Positions 50,967 to 60,217 of a DNA stretch of 64,000 nucleotides are shown one piece after another (the stretch's first letter is position 1; every line of letters begins with the position of its first letter). Below the pieces are notes generated by a model. The model had not been told where the DNA came from and made no database searches. It saw nothing but the letters and a program-made list of their open reading frames with translations. Both the position numbers and the translations under genes were made by a program. Source of the stretch: Solirubrobacter pauli (lineage in GTDB: Bacteria > Actinomycetota > Thermoleophilia > Solirubrobacterales > Solirubrobacteraceae); contig NZ_RBIL01000001.1 in NCBI RefSeq assembly GCF_003633755.1, positions 3,023,426 to 3,087,425 of the forward strand, written 5' to 3'.

Positions 50967-52799
50967 ATGATCCGCGTCGCGCTGCTGGACCATGACGAGG
51001 CCGCGCTGCGGCGGCGGATCGAGCAGGACCGCGGGCTGGAGGTCGTCGCCGCCGCGCCGGACCCGGCGTCGCTCGCGCGCCGGTTGGGCGGGCGACGCCC
51101 GGACGTGCTCGTGCTCGGCTACGACGTGCGCGCCGACGACGCCCTGCCACTGTGCTGGCGCGCGAAGTGCCGCTCCGACGCGCCGCGGGTGCTCATCCAC
51201 GCCGTCGGCGCGGGTCCGGCGCTGGCGATCGCGGCGCGCGTCGCCAAGGCCGACGGGGTGGTCGACGCGGCGGCGTCCGGGCCGGTCCTCGCGGCCGCGA
51301 TCCGGGCGGTCGCGGCCGGGGAGCCGGTGCTGCCGACGGTGGCGCGCGCGGACTTCGAAGCGGCCGTCAAGCGCCTGGCCGACGAGGACCTGCCGACGTT
51401 CGCCCTCCTGCTCGACGACGTCGACGCCGCGGACGTCGCCGACCACGTGGTCGACGCGGAGCGCCGCGTGCTGCGCATCGTGGACCGCATCCGCCCGCGC
51501 CCGGCATCACGCCCGCCCGTACGGGCAGCGGACGCCCGCGGTCTCGCGCGCGCACGCGCGCGCACGCGCCTCACGCAGCGACGCGACGCGGCGGTGCAAC
51601 ACGCGCGCATCCTCGGCCGGCGCGCGCTCGACGACGTCGTAGGTGAGCGTGAGCTCGTCGAGGCGCGCGAAGCAGCGGGTGTCGTCGAAGCCGGCCGTGC
51701 AGTCGCAGAGCAGGATCTCGGTCTCCAAGGGCATGGGCACCGAGCCTGGCCCAGGAGCGGCCGTCCGGCCATGGGGCCAAGGCTGTACCGCGGCCGCTGG
51801 AGTGCGAAGCTGGTCAGGGTGGTCCGCCGGATCTCGTCGCTACCGCTGTTCTGGCGCGTGTTCGCCGCGAACGCGAGCGTGCTCGTGCTGGCCTTCGCCG
51901 GCCTGGTGTTCGCGCCGATCACCGTCTCGGTGCCGGTCGGGGCCAGTGAGCTGCTCGTGCTCGCGCTCGGGCTGGTCGCGCTGCTGGCGGCGAACCTCGT
52001 GCTGCTGCGCCCGGCCTTCAGCCCGCTCGACGAGCTCGCGGAGACGATGCGCAAGCACGACCCGCTCGCGCCCGGCGCGCGAGCCGGCACGTCGGGGGAC
52101 CCGGACGTCGCGGCGCTGGCGCGGACGTTCAACGACATGCTCGACCGGCTCGAGTCCGAGCGGCGCGAGAGCGCGCGCCAGGCGCTGCTCGTGCAGGAGG
52201 CCGAGCGGCAGCGGGTGGCGCGCGAGCTGCACGACGAGGTGGGGCAGACGCTCACGGGCGTGATGCTGCAGATCGAAGGCCTCGCGCTGAACATCCCCGA
52301 CGAGCTGCGCGGCCAGCTCGAGCAGCTGCGCGAGACGGCACGCCACGGCACCGAGGAGGTGCGCAACATCGCGCGCCGCCTGCGCCCGGACGCGCTCGAG
52401 GAGCTCGGGCTGTCGCCCGCGATCGTCGCGCTCGCCGGCGCGTTCGAGCGCCAGACGCGGGTGCCCGTGACCCGCACCGTCGAGCCGATGGCGGACCTGG
52501 CGCCGGAGGAGGAGCTGGTGATCTACCGCGTCGCGCAGGAGGCGCTGACGAACATCGCGCGCCACGCCGAGGCCGGCGCGGTGACGATCGACCTGCGCCG
52601 CCTGGACGCGGGCATCGTCCTGGAAGTGCGCGACGACGGCCGCGGGCTGCCCGACGGCGCCGAGCGCTCCTCGCAGGGCATCCGCGGCATGCGCGAGCGT
52701 GCGATGCTGATCGGGGCCGGGCTGGCGATCGAGAGCCGGCCGGGACACGGCACCACGGTCCGGCTCGCGATCCCGCCGCACACCGATGACCCCGCTTAA
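50967..52799 (+). CDS. pseudo-receiver and NarL-type sensor kinase in one open frame (fusion or two genes)
   Basis: One stop-free frame of 610 codons. Residues 1-115 resemble a receiver domain (MIRVALLDHDEAALRRR, DVLVLGYDVRA) in which the phosphorylated Asp is Gly, then an HTH-like segment (about 135-175). Residues about 182-268 have poor third-position bias and read like noncoding or antisense sequence. From ATG at 51771 a normal kinase follows: one or two membrane segments, HAMP (RPAFSPLDELAETM), HisKA_3 with ARELHDEVGQTL (about residue 420 of the long frame), and an ATPase domain (VAQEALTNIARHA, DDGRGLPDG, GIRGMRERA). The second ATG would give a 342-residue kinase alone. It overlaps its response regulator by 14 bases. 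Confidence 0.75.
   Translation: MIRVALLDHDEAALRRRIEQDRGLEVVAAAPDPASLARRLGGRRPDVLVLGYDVRADDALPLCWRAKCRSDAPRVLIHAVGAGPALAIAARVAKADGVVDAAASGPVLAAAIRAVAAGEPVLPTVARADFEAAVKRLADEDLPTFALLLDDVDAADVADHVVDAERRVLRIVDRIRPRPASRPPVRAADARGLARARARTRLTQRRDAAVQHARILGRRALDDVVGERELVEAREAAGVVEAGRAVAEQDLGLQGHGHRAWPRSGRPAMGPRLYRGRWSAKLVRVVRRISSLPLFWRVFAANASVLVLAFAGLVFAPITVSVPVGASELLVLALGLVALLAANLVLLRPAFSPLDELAETMRKHDPLAPGARAGTSGDPDVAALARTFNDMLDRLESERRESARQALLVQEAERQRVARELHDEVGQTLTGVMLQIEGLALNIPDELRGQLEQLRETARHGTEEVRNIARRLRPDALEELGLSPAIVALAGAFERQTRVPVTRTVEPMADLAPEEELVIYRVAQEALTNIARHAEAGAVTIDLRRLDAGIVLEVRDDGRGLPDGAERSSQGIRGMRERAMLIGAGLAIESRPGHGTTVRLAIPPHTDDPA
51507..51740 (-). CDS. possible antisense small gene inside the pseudo-receiver/kinase linker
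   Basis: A 77-codon frame from ATG at 51740. Its codons have the strong G/C third-position bias of real genes here, while the plus-strand frame over the same bases has many A/T-ending codons. The protein begins MPMPLETEILLCDCTAGFDD and ends in CPYGRA, with five cysteines and an Arg-rich middle; no family is recognised. If real, the long plus-strand frame is two genes and not a fusion. Confidence 0.45.
   Translation of the reverse strand: MPMPLETEILLCDCTAGFDDTRCFARLDELTLTYDVVERAPAEDARVLHRRVASLREARARACARETAGVRCPYGRA
51542..51571. repeat. alternating purine-pyrimidine (CG/CA) tract
   Basis: A run of CGCGCGCACGCGCGCG-type sequence, nearly unbroken alternation of pyrimidine and purine for about 25 bases, the kind of sequence that can adopt Z-DNA and slip during replication. 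Confidence 0.6.
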
Positions 52800-53442
52800 G
52801 ACGAGCATCCTCATCGCCGACGATCATCCGATCGTCCTCAACGGCCTGCGGACGGTGCTCAACGCGCAGCCCGACTTCGAGGTCGTGGCCGAGGCGACCG
52901 ACGGCGAGCAGGCGGTCGAGCGGGCGCTCGCCGAGGAGGTCCAGCTCGCGATCCTCGACATCTCGATGCCGCGCAAGACCGGCCTGCAGGCGGCGCGCGA
53001 GATCGCGCAGCGGCGGCCGGACGTGCGGGTGCTGATGCTGTCGATGCACGACAACGAGCAGTTCCTGTTCGAGGCGATCCGCGCGGGCGCCTCCGGCTAC
53101 GTGCTCAAGAGCTCCGTCGACCGCGACCTGGTGGAGGCGTGCCGCGCGACGATGCGCGGCCAGCCGTTCCTGTATCCGGGGGGTGTGCAGGCCCTGATGC
53201 GCGAGTACCTGGAGCGCGCGCAGGCCGGCGAGACGCTGCACAAGGAGCTGCTGACCGCCCGCGAGGAGGAGGTCGTCAAGCTCGTCGCGGAGGCGTACAC
53301 GAACGAGGAGATCGGCGAGCTGCTGCACATCTCCAAGAAGACCGTGGAGCGCCACCGCGCGAACATCCTCGAGAAGCTCGGGATGCGCGACCGCGTTGAG
53401 CTGACGCGCTACGCGATCCGGCGCGGGCTCATCGAGCCGTGA
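52786..53442 (+). CDS. NarL/LuxR-type response regulator
   Basis: A 218-residue regulator. Receiver: ILIADDHPIVLNGL (acidic pair about 11-12), acceptor Asp in LAILDISMPRKTG (about 58), Ser in MLSMHDNEQ, Lys in GYVLKSSVD (about 108). Output: LuxR HTH (LTAREEEVVKLVAEAYTNEEIGELLHISKKTVERHRANILEKLGM, about 150-205). It overlaps the kinase frame by 14 bases and is its evident partner. A close paralogue lies 600 bases downstream. Confidence 0.96.
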   Translation: MTPLKTSILIADDHPIVLNGLRTVLNAQPDFEVVAEATDGEQAVERALAEEVQLAILDISMPRKTGLQAAREIAQRRPDVRVLMLSMHDNEQFLFEAIRAGASGYVLKSSVDRDLVEACRATMRGQPFLYPGGVQALMREYLERAQAGETLHKELLTAREEEVVKLVAEAYTNEEIGELLHISKKTVERHRANILEKLGMRDRVELTRYAIRRGLIEP

Positions 53443-53893
53443 ACGGTGCGGCACGGACCGCGACCACGGTGAGCGGGCGGAGGCGTCCGCCGGGCAGCTC
53501 GACGTGCACCGCGTCGCCGGCGCGGGCGCCGCGCAGCGCGGCGCCGACCGGCGAGGCGAGCGTCACCTTCGTCGGCGGGGCGTCGCTGGCGCGGCGGCCG
53601 ACGAGCTCGTAGTCGATCTCGCGGCCGGCGGCGTCGCGGACTCGCACGTGGGAGCCGAGCCCGGCCGCGCCGTCCCCGGCGGCGGTCTCGACCACCGTCG
53701 CGGAGGCGAGCAGCCGCTCCAGGTGGGCGATCCGGAGCCCGGTGACGCCCGCCTCCTCGAGCAGCGCGGGCTCCGCGCGCTGCTCGTCGCGCAGGGCTTG
53801 CAGCTCACGCGTGGCCTCCGCGAGGTCCGTCGCGCTCAGCATGACCGCGCCGGCGGCGACCGGCGATGGGCGGGAACGAGGTTGATCGATCAT
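53429..53893 (-). CDS. GreA/GreB-family protein with degenerate coiled coil
   Basis: A 154-residue protein (ATG 53893; ATG at 53842 is possible). The C-terminal half matches the FKBP-like domain of Gre factors (LGSHVRVRDAAGREIDYELVG...TLASPVGAALRGARAGDAVHVELPGGRLRPLTVVAV). The N-terminal coiled coil is shortened, and the tip residues that reactivate stalled RNA polymerase (the Asp and Glu of the GDLSENAEY motif) are absent. It may bind polymerase without stimulating cleavage. It converges on the first response regulator with a 14-base overlap. Confidence 0.85.
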   Translation of the reverse strand: MIDQPRSRPSPVAAGAVMLSATDLAEATRELQALRDEQRAEPALLEEAGVTGLRIAHLERLLASATVVETAAGDGAAGLGSHVRVRDAAGREIDYELVGRRASDAPPTKVTLASPVGAALRGARAGDAVHVELPGGRLRPLTVVAVRAAPFTAR

Positions 53894-54037
53894 GCAGCGA
53901 GACCATCGCGGGCGCGCGGTGCGGTCGCCATGGAGTCGCGGCCTCATCCGGTGGGCATGGGGCCCCGCCCGCACCGACATGCGGTCACGACCGCATGGTG
54001 GATGGCCCGCCCGCCTCCCATGGTGTGGAGCCTGAAG

Positions 54038-54691
54038 ATGACGCCGCTGAAGACCCGCATCCTGATCGCCGACGACCACCCGATCGTGCTCCGCGGCCTG
54101 CGCATGTTGCTCGACGCCCAAGCCGACTTCGAGGTGGTCACGGCCGCCACCGACGGTGAGGCGGCGGTGCGGCTCGCGCTCGACGCGGACATCCACCTCG
54201 CCATCCTCGACATCTCCATGCCGCGCAAGACCGGGCTGCAGGCCGCGCGGGAGATCACGCAGCGGCGGCCGGACGTGCGGGTGCTGATGCTGTCGATGCA
54301 CGACAACGAGCAGTTCCTGTTCGAAGCGATCCGCGCCGGCGTGTCCGGCTATGTGCTCAAGAGCTCGGTCGACCGCGACCTGGTGGAGGCGTGCCGGGCG
54401 ACGATGCGCGGCCAGCCGTTCCTGTACCCCGATGGGGTGCGCGCGTTGATGCGCGACCACCTCGAGCGGGTGCGCAGCGGCGACGTCGATCGTGACCTGC
54501 TGACGCCGCGCGAGGAGGAGATCCTCAAGCTGGTGGCCGAGGCGCACACCAACGACGAGATCGCCGCGCTGCTGGTCATCTCCAAGAAGACGGTCGAGCG
54601 CCATCGAGCGAACATCCTCGAGAAGCTGGGCATGCGCGACCGCGTCGAGCTGACCCGCTACGCGATCCGCCGCGGGCTGGTGGCGGCATGA
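54038..54691 (+). CDS. NarL/LuxR-type response regulator, duplicate of 52786-53442
   Basis: A 217-residue regulator nearly identical in layout to the one at 52786: same ILIADDHPIVLRGL start, LAILDISMPRKTGLQAAREI block, GYVLKSSVDRDLVEACRATM block and HTH. By eye roughly four fifths of residues match, with differences concentrated before the acceptor Asp and in the linker. ATG at 54038 has GGAG seven bases upstream. It has no kinase of its own beside it, so both regulators may share the kinase at 51771. Its stop overlaps the next start. Confidence 0.95.
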   Translation: MTPLKTRILIADDHPIVLRGLRMLLDAQADFEVVTAATDGEAAVRLALDADIHLAILDISMPRKTGLQAAREITQRRPDVRVLMLSMHDNEQFLFEAIRAGVSGYVLKSSVDRDLVEACRATMRGQPFLYPDGVRALMRDHLERVRSGDVDRDLLTPREEEILKLVAEAHTNDEIAALLVISKKTVERHRANILEKLGMRDRVELTRYAIRRGLVAA

Positions 54692-55995
54692 GCTTCGACG
54701 TCGCCATCGTCGGCGGAGGCGTGATCGGCGCGATGACCGCCCTCGAGCTCGCCGAGCAGGGCGCGTCGGTGGTCGTCCTCGAACGCGGAGCCGAGCTCGC
54801 CTGGGGCTGCTCGGCCGGCAACGCCGGGATCGTCGGCGCGAGCCACGTCCTGCCGCTCGCCACCCCGGCCGCGGTCCGGGACGGGCTGCGCTGGATGCTC
54901 CGTCCCGACAGCCCGTTCTTCGTCCGCCCGCGCCTCGGCGTCGTCCCGTGGCTGACGCGCTTCGTCGCGGCCGCGACGCCGGCGCAGGTGGAGCGCTCGA
55001 CGCAGACGCTGCAGGCGATGGCCACGCGCAGCGCGGCGCGGCACGCGGAGCTGGCCCGGGCCGGGCTCGACGCCGGGTACCGCCAGGGCGGCCTGCTGGA
55101 CGTCTTCCGCAGCCGGCCCGCGTTCGACGCGGCACGCGCCGGCGCGGGCGAGGCGCTCACGCCCCGCGAGGTCGCGGCGCTCGCGCCGCAGCTCGGGCCC
55201 GGGATCGCCGGTGGCCTCTACCACCGTGAGGAGGCGCACTGCGACCCGCTGCGCTTCGTGCTCGCCCTGGGCGCGTGGGCGGCGGCGCTCGGCGTCTCGA
55301 TCCGCACCCGGACCGAGGTCCTCGGTGTGCGGCGTGAGGGGCGGCGCGTCCTGGCCCTGCAGACCACGCAGGGCGAGCTGGCGGTCGACGAGGTGGTCGT
55401 CGCGGCCGGCGTCTGGACCGGTCGGCTCGCGCGCGAGCTCGATCTGGCGCTGCCGCTCGAGGGCGGCAAGGGGTATCACGTCGACGTCGAGGCGCAGCCG
55501 GGCGATCCGAGCCTCCCGATCTGGCTGCACGAGCACCGCGTGGTGGTCACGCCCTACGGCTCGCGCGTCCGCCTCGCGGGGACGATGGAGCTCACCGGCA
55601 CCGATCAGCGCATCGACCAGCGGCGCGTCGACGCGATCGTGCAGGCCGCCACCCGCGCGCTGCCGGCCCTCGCGACGCGCCCGCCGGTGCACGTCTGGCG
55701 CGGGCTGCGGCCGTGCACGCCGGACGGCTTGCCGGTGATCGGCCGCGTGCCCGGGGTGGACAACGTCACGCTCGCCACCGGGCACGGGATGTGGGGCCTG
55801 CAGCTCGCGCCGGTGACGGCGGAGCTCGTGGCCGCGATCATCCGCGCGCAGCCGCCCGAGCTCCCGCTCGCGCCGCTGCGCGCGGACCGCTTCGACCCGC
55901 CGTGGCGCGCGGTCACAGCACGCGAGCGAGGAACTCCCGCGTCCGCGGGTGCGCCGGGTGCTCCAGCACCTCCTCCGGCGGCCCGGACTCGATGA
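54688..55995 (+). CDS. FAD-dependent D-amino acid dehydrogenase-like oxidoreductase
   Basis: A 435-residue flavoprotein of the DadA/glycine oxidase family. FAD-binding [28 protein letters not shown] lies at residues 4-32 and the family's C-terminal motifs are clear ([18 protein letters not shown] about 340-357; [13 protein letters not shown] about 365). It oxidises D-amino acids or similar amines to keto acids. ATG overlaps the regulator's stop by four bases. The last 30 residues are Ala/Pro-rich and overlap the convergent ABC gene by 83 bases, so the true function of the tail is doubtful. It faces an amino-acid importer, a plausible partner. Confidence 0.92.
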   Translation: MSFDVAIVGGGVIGAMTALELAEQGASVVVLERGAELAWGCSAGNAGIVGASHVLPLATPAAVRDGLRWMLRPDSPFFVRPRLGVVPWLTRFVAAATPAQVERSTQTLQAMATRSAARHAELARAGLDAGYRQGGLLDVFRSRPAFDAARAGAGEALTPREVAALAPQLGPGIAGGLYHREEAHCDPLRFVLALGAWAAALGVSIRTRTEVLGVRREGRRVLALQTTQGELAVDEVVVAAGVWTGRLARELDLALPLEGGKGYHVDVEAQPGDPSLPIWLHEHRVVVTPYGSRVRLAGTMELTGTDQRIDQRRVDAIVQAATRALPALATRPPVHVWRGLRPCTPDGLPVIGRVPGVDNVTLATGHGMWGLQLAPVTAELVAAIIRAQPPELPLAPLRADRFDPPWRAVTARERGTPASAGAPGAPAPPPAARTR

Positions 55996-56665
55996 CGCGG
56001 CCCTCGTCCATGAACACGACGGTGCCGGCGACCTCGCGGGCGAAGCCCATCTCGTGCGTGACGACGAGCATCGTCATGCCGTCGGCGGCGAGGGCGCGCA
56101 TCACGTCCAGGACCTCGCCGACGGTCTCGGGGTCGAGCGCGGAGGTCGGCTCGTCGAACAGCATCAGCTTCGGCTCCATCGCGAGCGCGCGGGCGATCGC
56201 GACGCGCTGCTGCTGGCCGCCCGAGAGCTGCGCCGGGTAGCTGTCGAGCTTGTCCTCGAGCCCGACGCGGGCGAGCAGCTCGCTGCCGCGCGCGACGGCG
56301 TCCGCACGCTTGAGCTTGCGCACCCGGATCGGCGCCTCGATCACGTTCTCGAGCGCGGTCATGTGCGCGAACAGGTGGAAGTGCTGGAAGACCATGCCGA
56401 TCTGCGCGCGCTGGGCGGCGATCTCACGTTCGCGCAGCTCGTGCAGCCGGCCGCGCTTGGTCTTGTAGCCCATGAGCTCGCCGTCGACGGTGAGCTTGCC
56501 GCCCTCGATCCGCTCGAGGCGGTTCACGCAGCGCAGGAACGTCGACTTGCCCGAGCCCGAGGGGCCGATCAGGCAGGCCACCTCGCCGCGCTCGACGGTC
56601 AGGTCGATGCCGCGCAGCACCTCGAGGTCGCCGTAGCGCTTGTGGACTCCGTTGGCGACGATCAT
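55913..56665 (-). CDS. polar amino acid ABC transporter, ATP-binding protein
   Basis: A 250-residue ATPase of the GlnQ/HisP group. Walker [10 protein letters not shown] (about 34-42), Q-loop [13 protein letters not shown] signature [15 protein letters not shown] (about 153), Walker [14 protein letters not shown] (about 175), H-loop VVTHEMGFA. The inserted basic stretch near 65-85 is usual in this group. ATG at 56665 overlaps the permease stop (ATGA). Third gene of the importer operon. Confidence 0.96.
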   Translation of the reverse strand: MIVANGVHKRYGDLEVLRGIDLTVERGEVACLIGPSGSGKSTFLRCVNRLERIEGGKLTVDGELMGYKTKRGRLHELREREIAAQRAQIGMVFQHFHLFAHMTALENVIEAPIRVRKLKRADAVARGSELLARVGLEDKLDSYPAQLSGGQQQRVAIARALAMEPKLMLFDEPTSALDPETVGEVLDVMRALAADGMTMLVVTHEMGFAREVAGTVVFMDEGRVIESGPPEEVLEHPAHPRTREFLARVL

Positions 56666-57528
56666 CGTGCCGGCACCGGCTTGAGCAGCAGTCGCATGGG
56701 CTTGCGGGCCTCCTTGCGCGCGCGGCTCACGCCGCGGCCGTAGCGCCGCTCGAGCATCGCCTGGCCGAGCGAGAGCAGCGTCGTGATCGCCAGGTACCAG
56801 ATGCAGACCACGATCAGCAGCGGGATCTGCTGGAAGCTCTGCGAGTAGATCAGCTGGGCGCTGTAGAGCAGGTCGCTCGAGGCGATCACGCTCACCAGCG
56901 ACGTCGTCTTGAGCATCGAGATCGTCTCGTTGCCGGTCGGCGGGACGATCACGCGCATCGCCTGCGGCAACACGATCCGGCGCAGCTGCTGCGAGCGGGA
57001 CATGCCGAGCGCGGACGCCGCCTCGGACTGCCCCTCGGGGACGGACACGATGCCGGCACGCACGATCTCCGCCATGTAGGCCGCCTCGTTCAGCGCGAGG
57101 CCGAGGATCGCCGCCATGAAGGGGGTGATCAGGACGTTGGCGTCGGCCGAGATCGGGCCGATCTCGATCGTCGGGTACAGCGCGGAGATGAAGCTCCAGA
57201 ACAGCAGCTGGACAAGCACGGGCGTCCCGCGGAACAGCCACACGTAGAACGCGCCCGCGCCGGACAGCAGCCTGTTCGGCGACATCCGCGCGACGGCGAC
57301 GAGGACGCCGAGCACGACGCCCGCGACCATCGCGATCGCGGTCAGCTCCAGCGTGAGGAGCAGGCCGTGCAGGATGCGGTCCGAGAACAGCATCTCCCCG
57401 ACCACGTCCCACTGGAAGCGCGGGTTGGTGGCGACCGACCGGACCACCGCCGCCGCCACGAGGGCGACGGCGATGGCGGCGATCCAGCGCCCCGGCCTGC
57501 GGACCGGGACGGCGTCGATCGGCTGCAT
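56662..57528 (-). CDS. polar amino acid ABC transporter, permease
   Basis: A 288-residue permease of the HisM/GlnP type with about five membrane segments after an N-terminal one. The ATPase-contacting EAA loop is clear: [32 protein letters not shown] (about 172-203). [19 protein letters not shown] and [12 protein letters not shown] are family motifs. It lies four bases after the binding-protein gene. Confidence 0.95.
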   Translation of the reverse strand: MQPIDAVPVRRPGRWIAAIAVALVAAAVVRSVATNPRFQWDVVGEMLFSDRILHGLLLTLELTAIAMVAGVVLGVLVAVARMSPNRLLSGAGAFYVWLFRGTPVLVQLLFWSFISALYPTIEIGPISADANVLITPFMAAILGLALNEAAYMAEIVRAGIVSVPEGQSEAASALGMSRSQQLRRIVLPQAMRVIVPPTGNETISMLKTTSLVSVIASSDLLYSAQLIYSQSFQQIPLLIVVCIWYLAITTLLSLGQAMLERRYGRGVSRARKEARKPMRLLLKPVPAR

Positions 57529-57532
57529 GGGG

Positions 57533-58408
57533 CTACTCGGCCGCCTGGTTGATGCCGGGCTCGGTGATCGCGCCGGCCTCGACGCCGTACTTGGCGAGGA
57601 TCTTGCCGTACGTGCCGTCGGCGATCAGGGCCTTCATCGCGGCCTGCATCGGCTTGACGAGCGGGCTGCCCTTCGGCAGCGCGATGCCGTAGGGGGCGGT
57701 GCCGTAGGGCTGGCCGACGACCTTCAGCTGGCCGCCGGACTGCTTGGCCTGGTAGGCGGCGACCGGCGAGTCGGTCATGCCGAGGTCGGCGCGGCCGCTG
57801 ATGACCGCCAGGTTCGCGCCCGGCTGGTCGGGGAACGTCATCACGTCGATCGCGGGCTTGCCGGCGGCGGCGCACTCCTTCTGCTGCGCCTCGGCGTCCT
57901 CGACCTGCGCGGTGCCCTTCTGCAGGGCGAGCTTGCGGCCGCACAGGTCATCGAGCGTGTTGACCGCCGGACCGCCCTGGGCCTTGACGAAGAACGCCGT
58001 GCCGGCGGTGAAATAGGTGACGAAGTCGACGGTCGCCTCGCGCTCCTTCGTGTCCGTGAAGCCCGACATGCCGACGTCGTACTTCTTCGTGGTCAGGCCC
58101 GGCAGGATGCTGTCGAACGTCGCGTGCTTGACCTCGGCCTCCAGGCCCATCGCGCCGGCCAGCGCCTCCGCCAGGTCGGCGTCCAGGCCCTCGACGGTCT
58201 TGCCGTCGGCGCCCATGAACTCGATCGGCGGGTAGCTCGCGTCGGTGCCGACGGTGAGCGTGCCCTTGGCCTTGATGTCGTCGGGCACGATGATCTTGGC
58301 GACCGGCTTGGTGGCGATCGTCGGCGCCTCGGTCTTGTCGGATCCACCGCACGCGGCGACGAGGACGGTGGCGGCGACGAGCGGGGTCAGGAGGACTCTC
58401 GGGTTCAT
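57533..58408 (-). CDS. polar amino acid ABC transporter, substrate-binding lipoprotein
   Basis: A 291-residue binding protein. A signal peptide with lipobox LVAAC (Cys about residue 20) marks it as membrane-anchored. The mature part shows the PBP-II amino-acid fold: [89 protein letters not shown]. The Asp/Arg residues that bind the amino-acid backbone appear to be conserved in part. First gene of the operon; the specific amino acid is not predictable. Confidence 0.94.
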   Translation of the reverse strand: MNPRVLLTPLVAATVLVAACGGSDKTEAPTIATKPVAKIIVPDDIKAKGTLTVGTDASYPPIEFMGADGKTVEGLDADLAEALAGAMGLEAEVKHATFDSILPGLTTKKYDVGMSGFTDTKEREATVDFVTYFTAGTAFFVKAQGGPAVNTLDDLCGRKLALQKGTAQVEDAEAQQKECAAAGKPAIDVMTFPDQPGANLAVISGRADLGMTDSPVAAYQAKQSGGQLKVVGQPYGTAPYGIALPKGSPLVKPMQAAMKALIADGTYGKILAKYGVEAGAITEPGINQAAE

Positions 58409-58506
58409 GGCGAGCAGCCTTCCAGCCGCGCCCAGGCGCTCCCAACGGGTTGTCCAGCGAGCGGTTGGCGGTCAGCCGCCGTCGCCGGTGCGGGCACCAG
58501 TCCCGA

Positions 58507-58528
58507 TTACGCGAGGCGCCTCCCGTAA
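58507..58528. promoter_or_regulatory. 22-base near-perfect dyad upstream of the ABC operon
   Basis: TTACG at 58507-58511 and CGTAA at 58524-58528 bracket GAGGCGCCTC; all but one base pair match. It lies between the DUF1905 stop and the binding-protein start on the same strand, so it is either an operator for the importer or a terminator for the upstream pair. Confidence 0.4.
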
Positions 58529-58536
58529 CGCGCGGG

Positions 58537-58806
58537 TCAGCCGATCCGCTCGTCGATGACGACGTGCACGCTCGCTCCCGCCTCCTTGCCGATGGCCTTG
58601 CGCAGGGCCGCGCGGACCGGCAGCCGGTGGGTGCCGTCGCCCTGCGCCATCAGGGCGCCGTCGAAGGCGACGCCGTCGATCGAGCCGCGGATCTTGACGA
58701 GGCCGCGCGTGCCGAACAGCTGGTGGACGTCGTCGAGCACGACGCACGTCCAGGTACCGGGGTCGTCGCCCTTGTGCAGCTCGGCGTCGAACGTCTTGAC
58801 GGGCAT
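58537..58806 (-). CDS. DUF1905 family protein
   Basis: An 89-residue beta-rich protein: TFDAELHKGDDPGTWTCVVLD, GLVKIRGSIDGVAFDGALMA, GTHRLPVRAALRKAIGKEAGASVHVVIDE match DUF1905 along its length. Function unknown; members are often beside hydrolases or fused to DUF1801-like domains. It follows the hydrolase after four bases in one operon. Confidence 0.9.
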   Translation of the reverse strand: MPVKTFDAELHKGDDPGTWTCVVLDDVHQLFGTRGLVKIRGSIDGVAFDGALMAQGDGTHRLPVRAALRKAIGKEAGASVHVVIDERIG

Positions 58807-58810
58807 GGGA

Positions 58811-59611
58811 TCACCCTTCCAGGAACGGGAGGACGGTGGCCAGGACGAGGTCGGTGCGGGCGAGGCCGTTGAAGTGGGTCGTACCCGGGAAGACCGCGAG
58901 TTGGGAGGCGGGGACGCCGACGAAGTCGCCGTTGACGTCGCCGCCGCGCAGCCGCAGGAACCTGGCGGCGTGCTCGATCTTGACCATGTCGCAGTCGCCG
59001 ATGGTGATCAGCGTCGGCGCGGTCATGCCGCGGATCTCGTCGTCGGTCCAGCCCGTGGTGTGCTCCATGATCCCGCCGAGCTTGTCGAGCAGCGTCTGCA
59101 GGTGCGCGTGGTCCGGATGGGGCGACTTGGCCAGGTAGGCCTGCTCCATCGGCGTGCCGGCGATCATCTCCACCTTCATCTCGATCACGGCGTCGGTGTT
59201 CTCGCCGCGCTCGCCGTCGCGCGAGATCGACACGGACGACGCGATCAGCTTGCGCACCAGCTCGGGATGGCGGACGCCGAGCTCGACGCCCACCGCGCCG
59301 CCGACGCTGAACCCGAACACGTCCACCTGCGCCACGCCCAGGTGCCGCAGGACCGCGACGACGTCGGTCCCGAGCGCGGGGATGCCGAGCGGCCGGTCGA
59401 TGTCGTTGGTGCGGCCGTGGGCCTGGAAGTCCAGCGCGATCACGCGGCGGTCGGCGGCCAGCGCGGGCAGCAGCGCCCCGAACTGCTGGTCGATGTCGAA
59501 CAGCCCGCCGTGCAGGAGCAGCAGCGGCGTGCCGTCGCCGGCGCCGTGCAGCTCGTAGTACACGTTCAGGTCGCCGACGGGGACGTATCCGGTCTCGTTC
59601 GCAGTGCTCAT
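58811..59611 (-). CDS. alpha/beta hydrolase
   Basis: A 266-residue cytoplasmic hydrolase. Oxyanion motif LLLLHGGLFD (about 31), nucleophile elbow GFSVGGAVG (Ser about 99), Asp in ITIGDCDMVKIEH (about 208), His in GTTHFNGLA (about 246). It resembles the lipase/haloperoxidase-like hydrolases. ATG at 59611 has GGGGG five bases upstream. It is divergent from the sigma factor gene 78 bases away. Confidence 0.92.
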   Translation of the reverse strand: MSTANETGYVPVGDLNVYYELHGAGDGTPLLLLHGGLFDIDQQFGALLPALAADRRVIALDFQAHGRTNDIDRPLGIPALGTDVVAVLRHLGVAQVDVFGFSVGGAVGVELGVRHPELVRKLIASSVSISRDGERGENTDAVIEMKVEMIAGTPMEQAYLAKSPHPDHAHLQTLLDKLGGIMEHTTGWTDDEIRGMTAPTLITIGDCDMVKIEHAARFLRLRGGDVNGDFVGVPASQLAVFPGTTHFNGLARTDLVLATVLPFLEG

Positions 59612-59689
59612 GTCCCCCAAGACCGGGCGTCCCGGAGAAACTCATCGGCCGCCGTCACAAATCTCGCTCTGCGTGTAAGTACGGGCCAG

Positions 59690-60217
59690 ATGCGCACCGA
59701 CACCGACCTGCTGAGAGGGGACGCGCGGGGCTTCGCCGCGTTCTACCGCCGGCATGAGGACGCGGTGCTCGGGTTCCACCTGAAGCGGACCGGCTCGGCG
59801 GAGCTGGCGGCGGACCTGGCCGCCGAGACGTTCGCGCGGGCGCTCGAGGGCCGCAAGCGGTTCGATCCGCGGCGGGGCGACGCGGGCGCGTGGCTGTTCG
59901 GGATCGCCCGCAACGTCCTCGGCCGCAGCCTGGAGCAGGGGCGCGTGGAGAACGAGGTCCGGCGCCGGCTGGCAATGCAGCCGCTCGAGCTCGACGACCA
60001 CGCCCTCGCGCGCATCCACGAGCTGAGCGACGAGCCGGCGCAGCACGCGCTGGGCGGGCTGCCCGACGACCAGGCGCGCGCGGTCAGGGGCCGCGTGATC
60101 GACGAGCACGGCTACGACGAGCTCGCCCGCGAGCTGCGCTGCTCGGAGAGCGTGGTGCGTCAGCGGGTGAGCCGCGGGCTGCGCGCGCTGCGAGCGGAGC
60201 TGGGGAGGGACGAATGA
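59690..60217 (+). CDS. RNA polymerase sigma factor, ECF-like
   Basis: A 175-residue sigma-70 family protein. Region 2 spans about 10-85 (FAAFYRRHEDAVLGFHLKRTGSAELAADLAAETFARALEG...GAWLFGIARNVL) and region 4 about 120-172 (GLPDDQARAVRGRVIDEHGYDELARELRCSESVVRQRVSRGLRALR). The ATG is placed at the start of region 2; no clear ribosome binding site precedes it, so it may be leaderless. The next gene overlaps its stop and is a plausible membrane-bound regulator of it. Confidence 0.93.
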   Translation: MRTDTDLLRGDARGFAAFYRRHEDAVLGFHLKRTGSAELAADLAAETFARALEGRKRFDPRRGDAGAWLFGIARNVLGRSLEQGRVENEVRRRLAMQPLELDDHALARIHELSDEPAQHALGGLPDDQARAVRGRVIDEHGYDELARELRCSESVVRQRVSRGLRALRAELGRDE

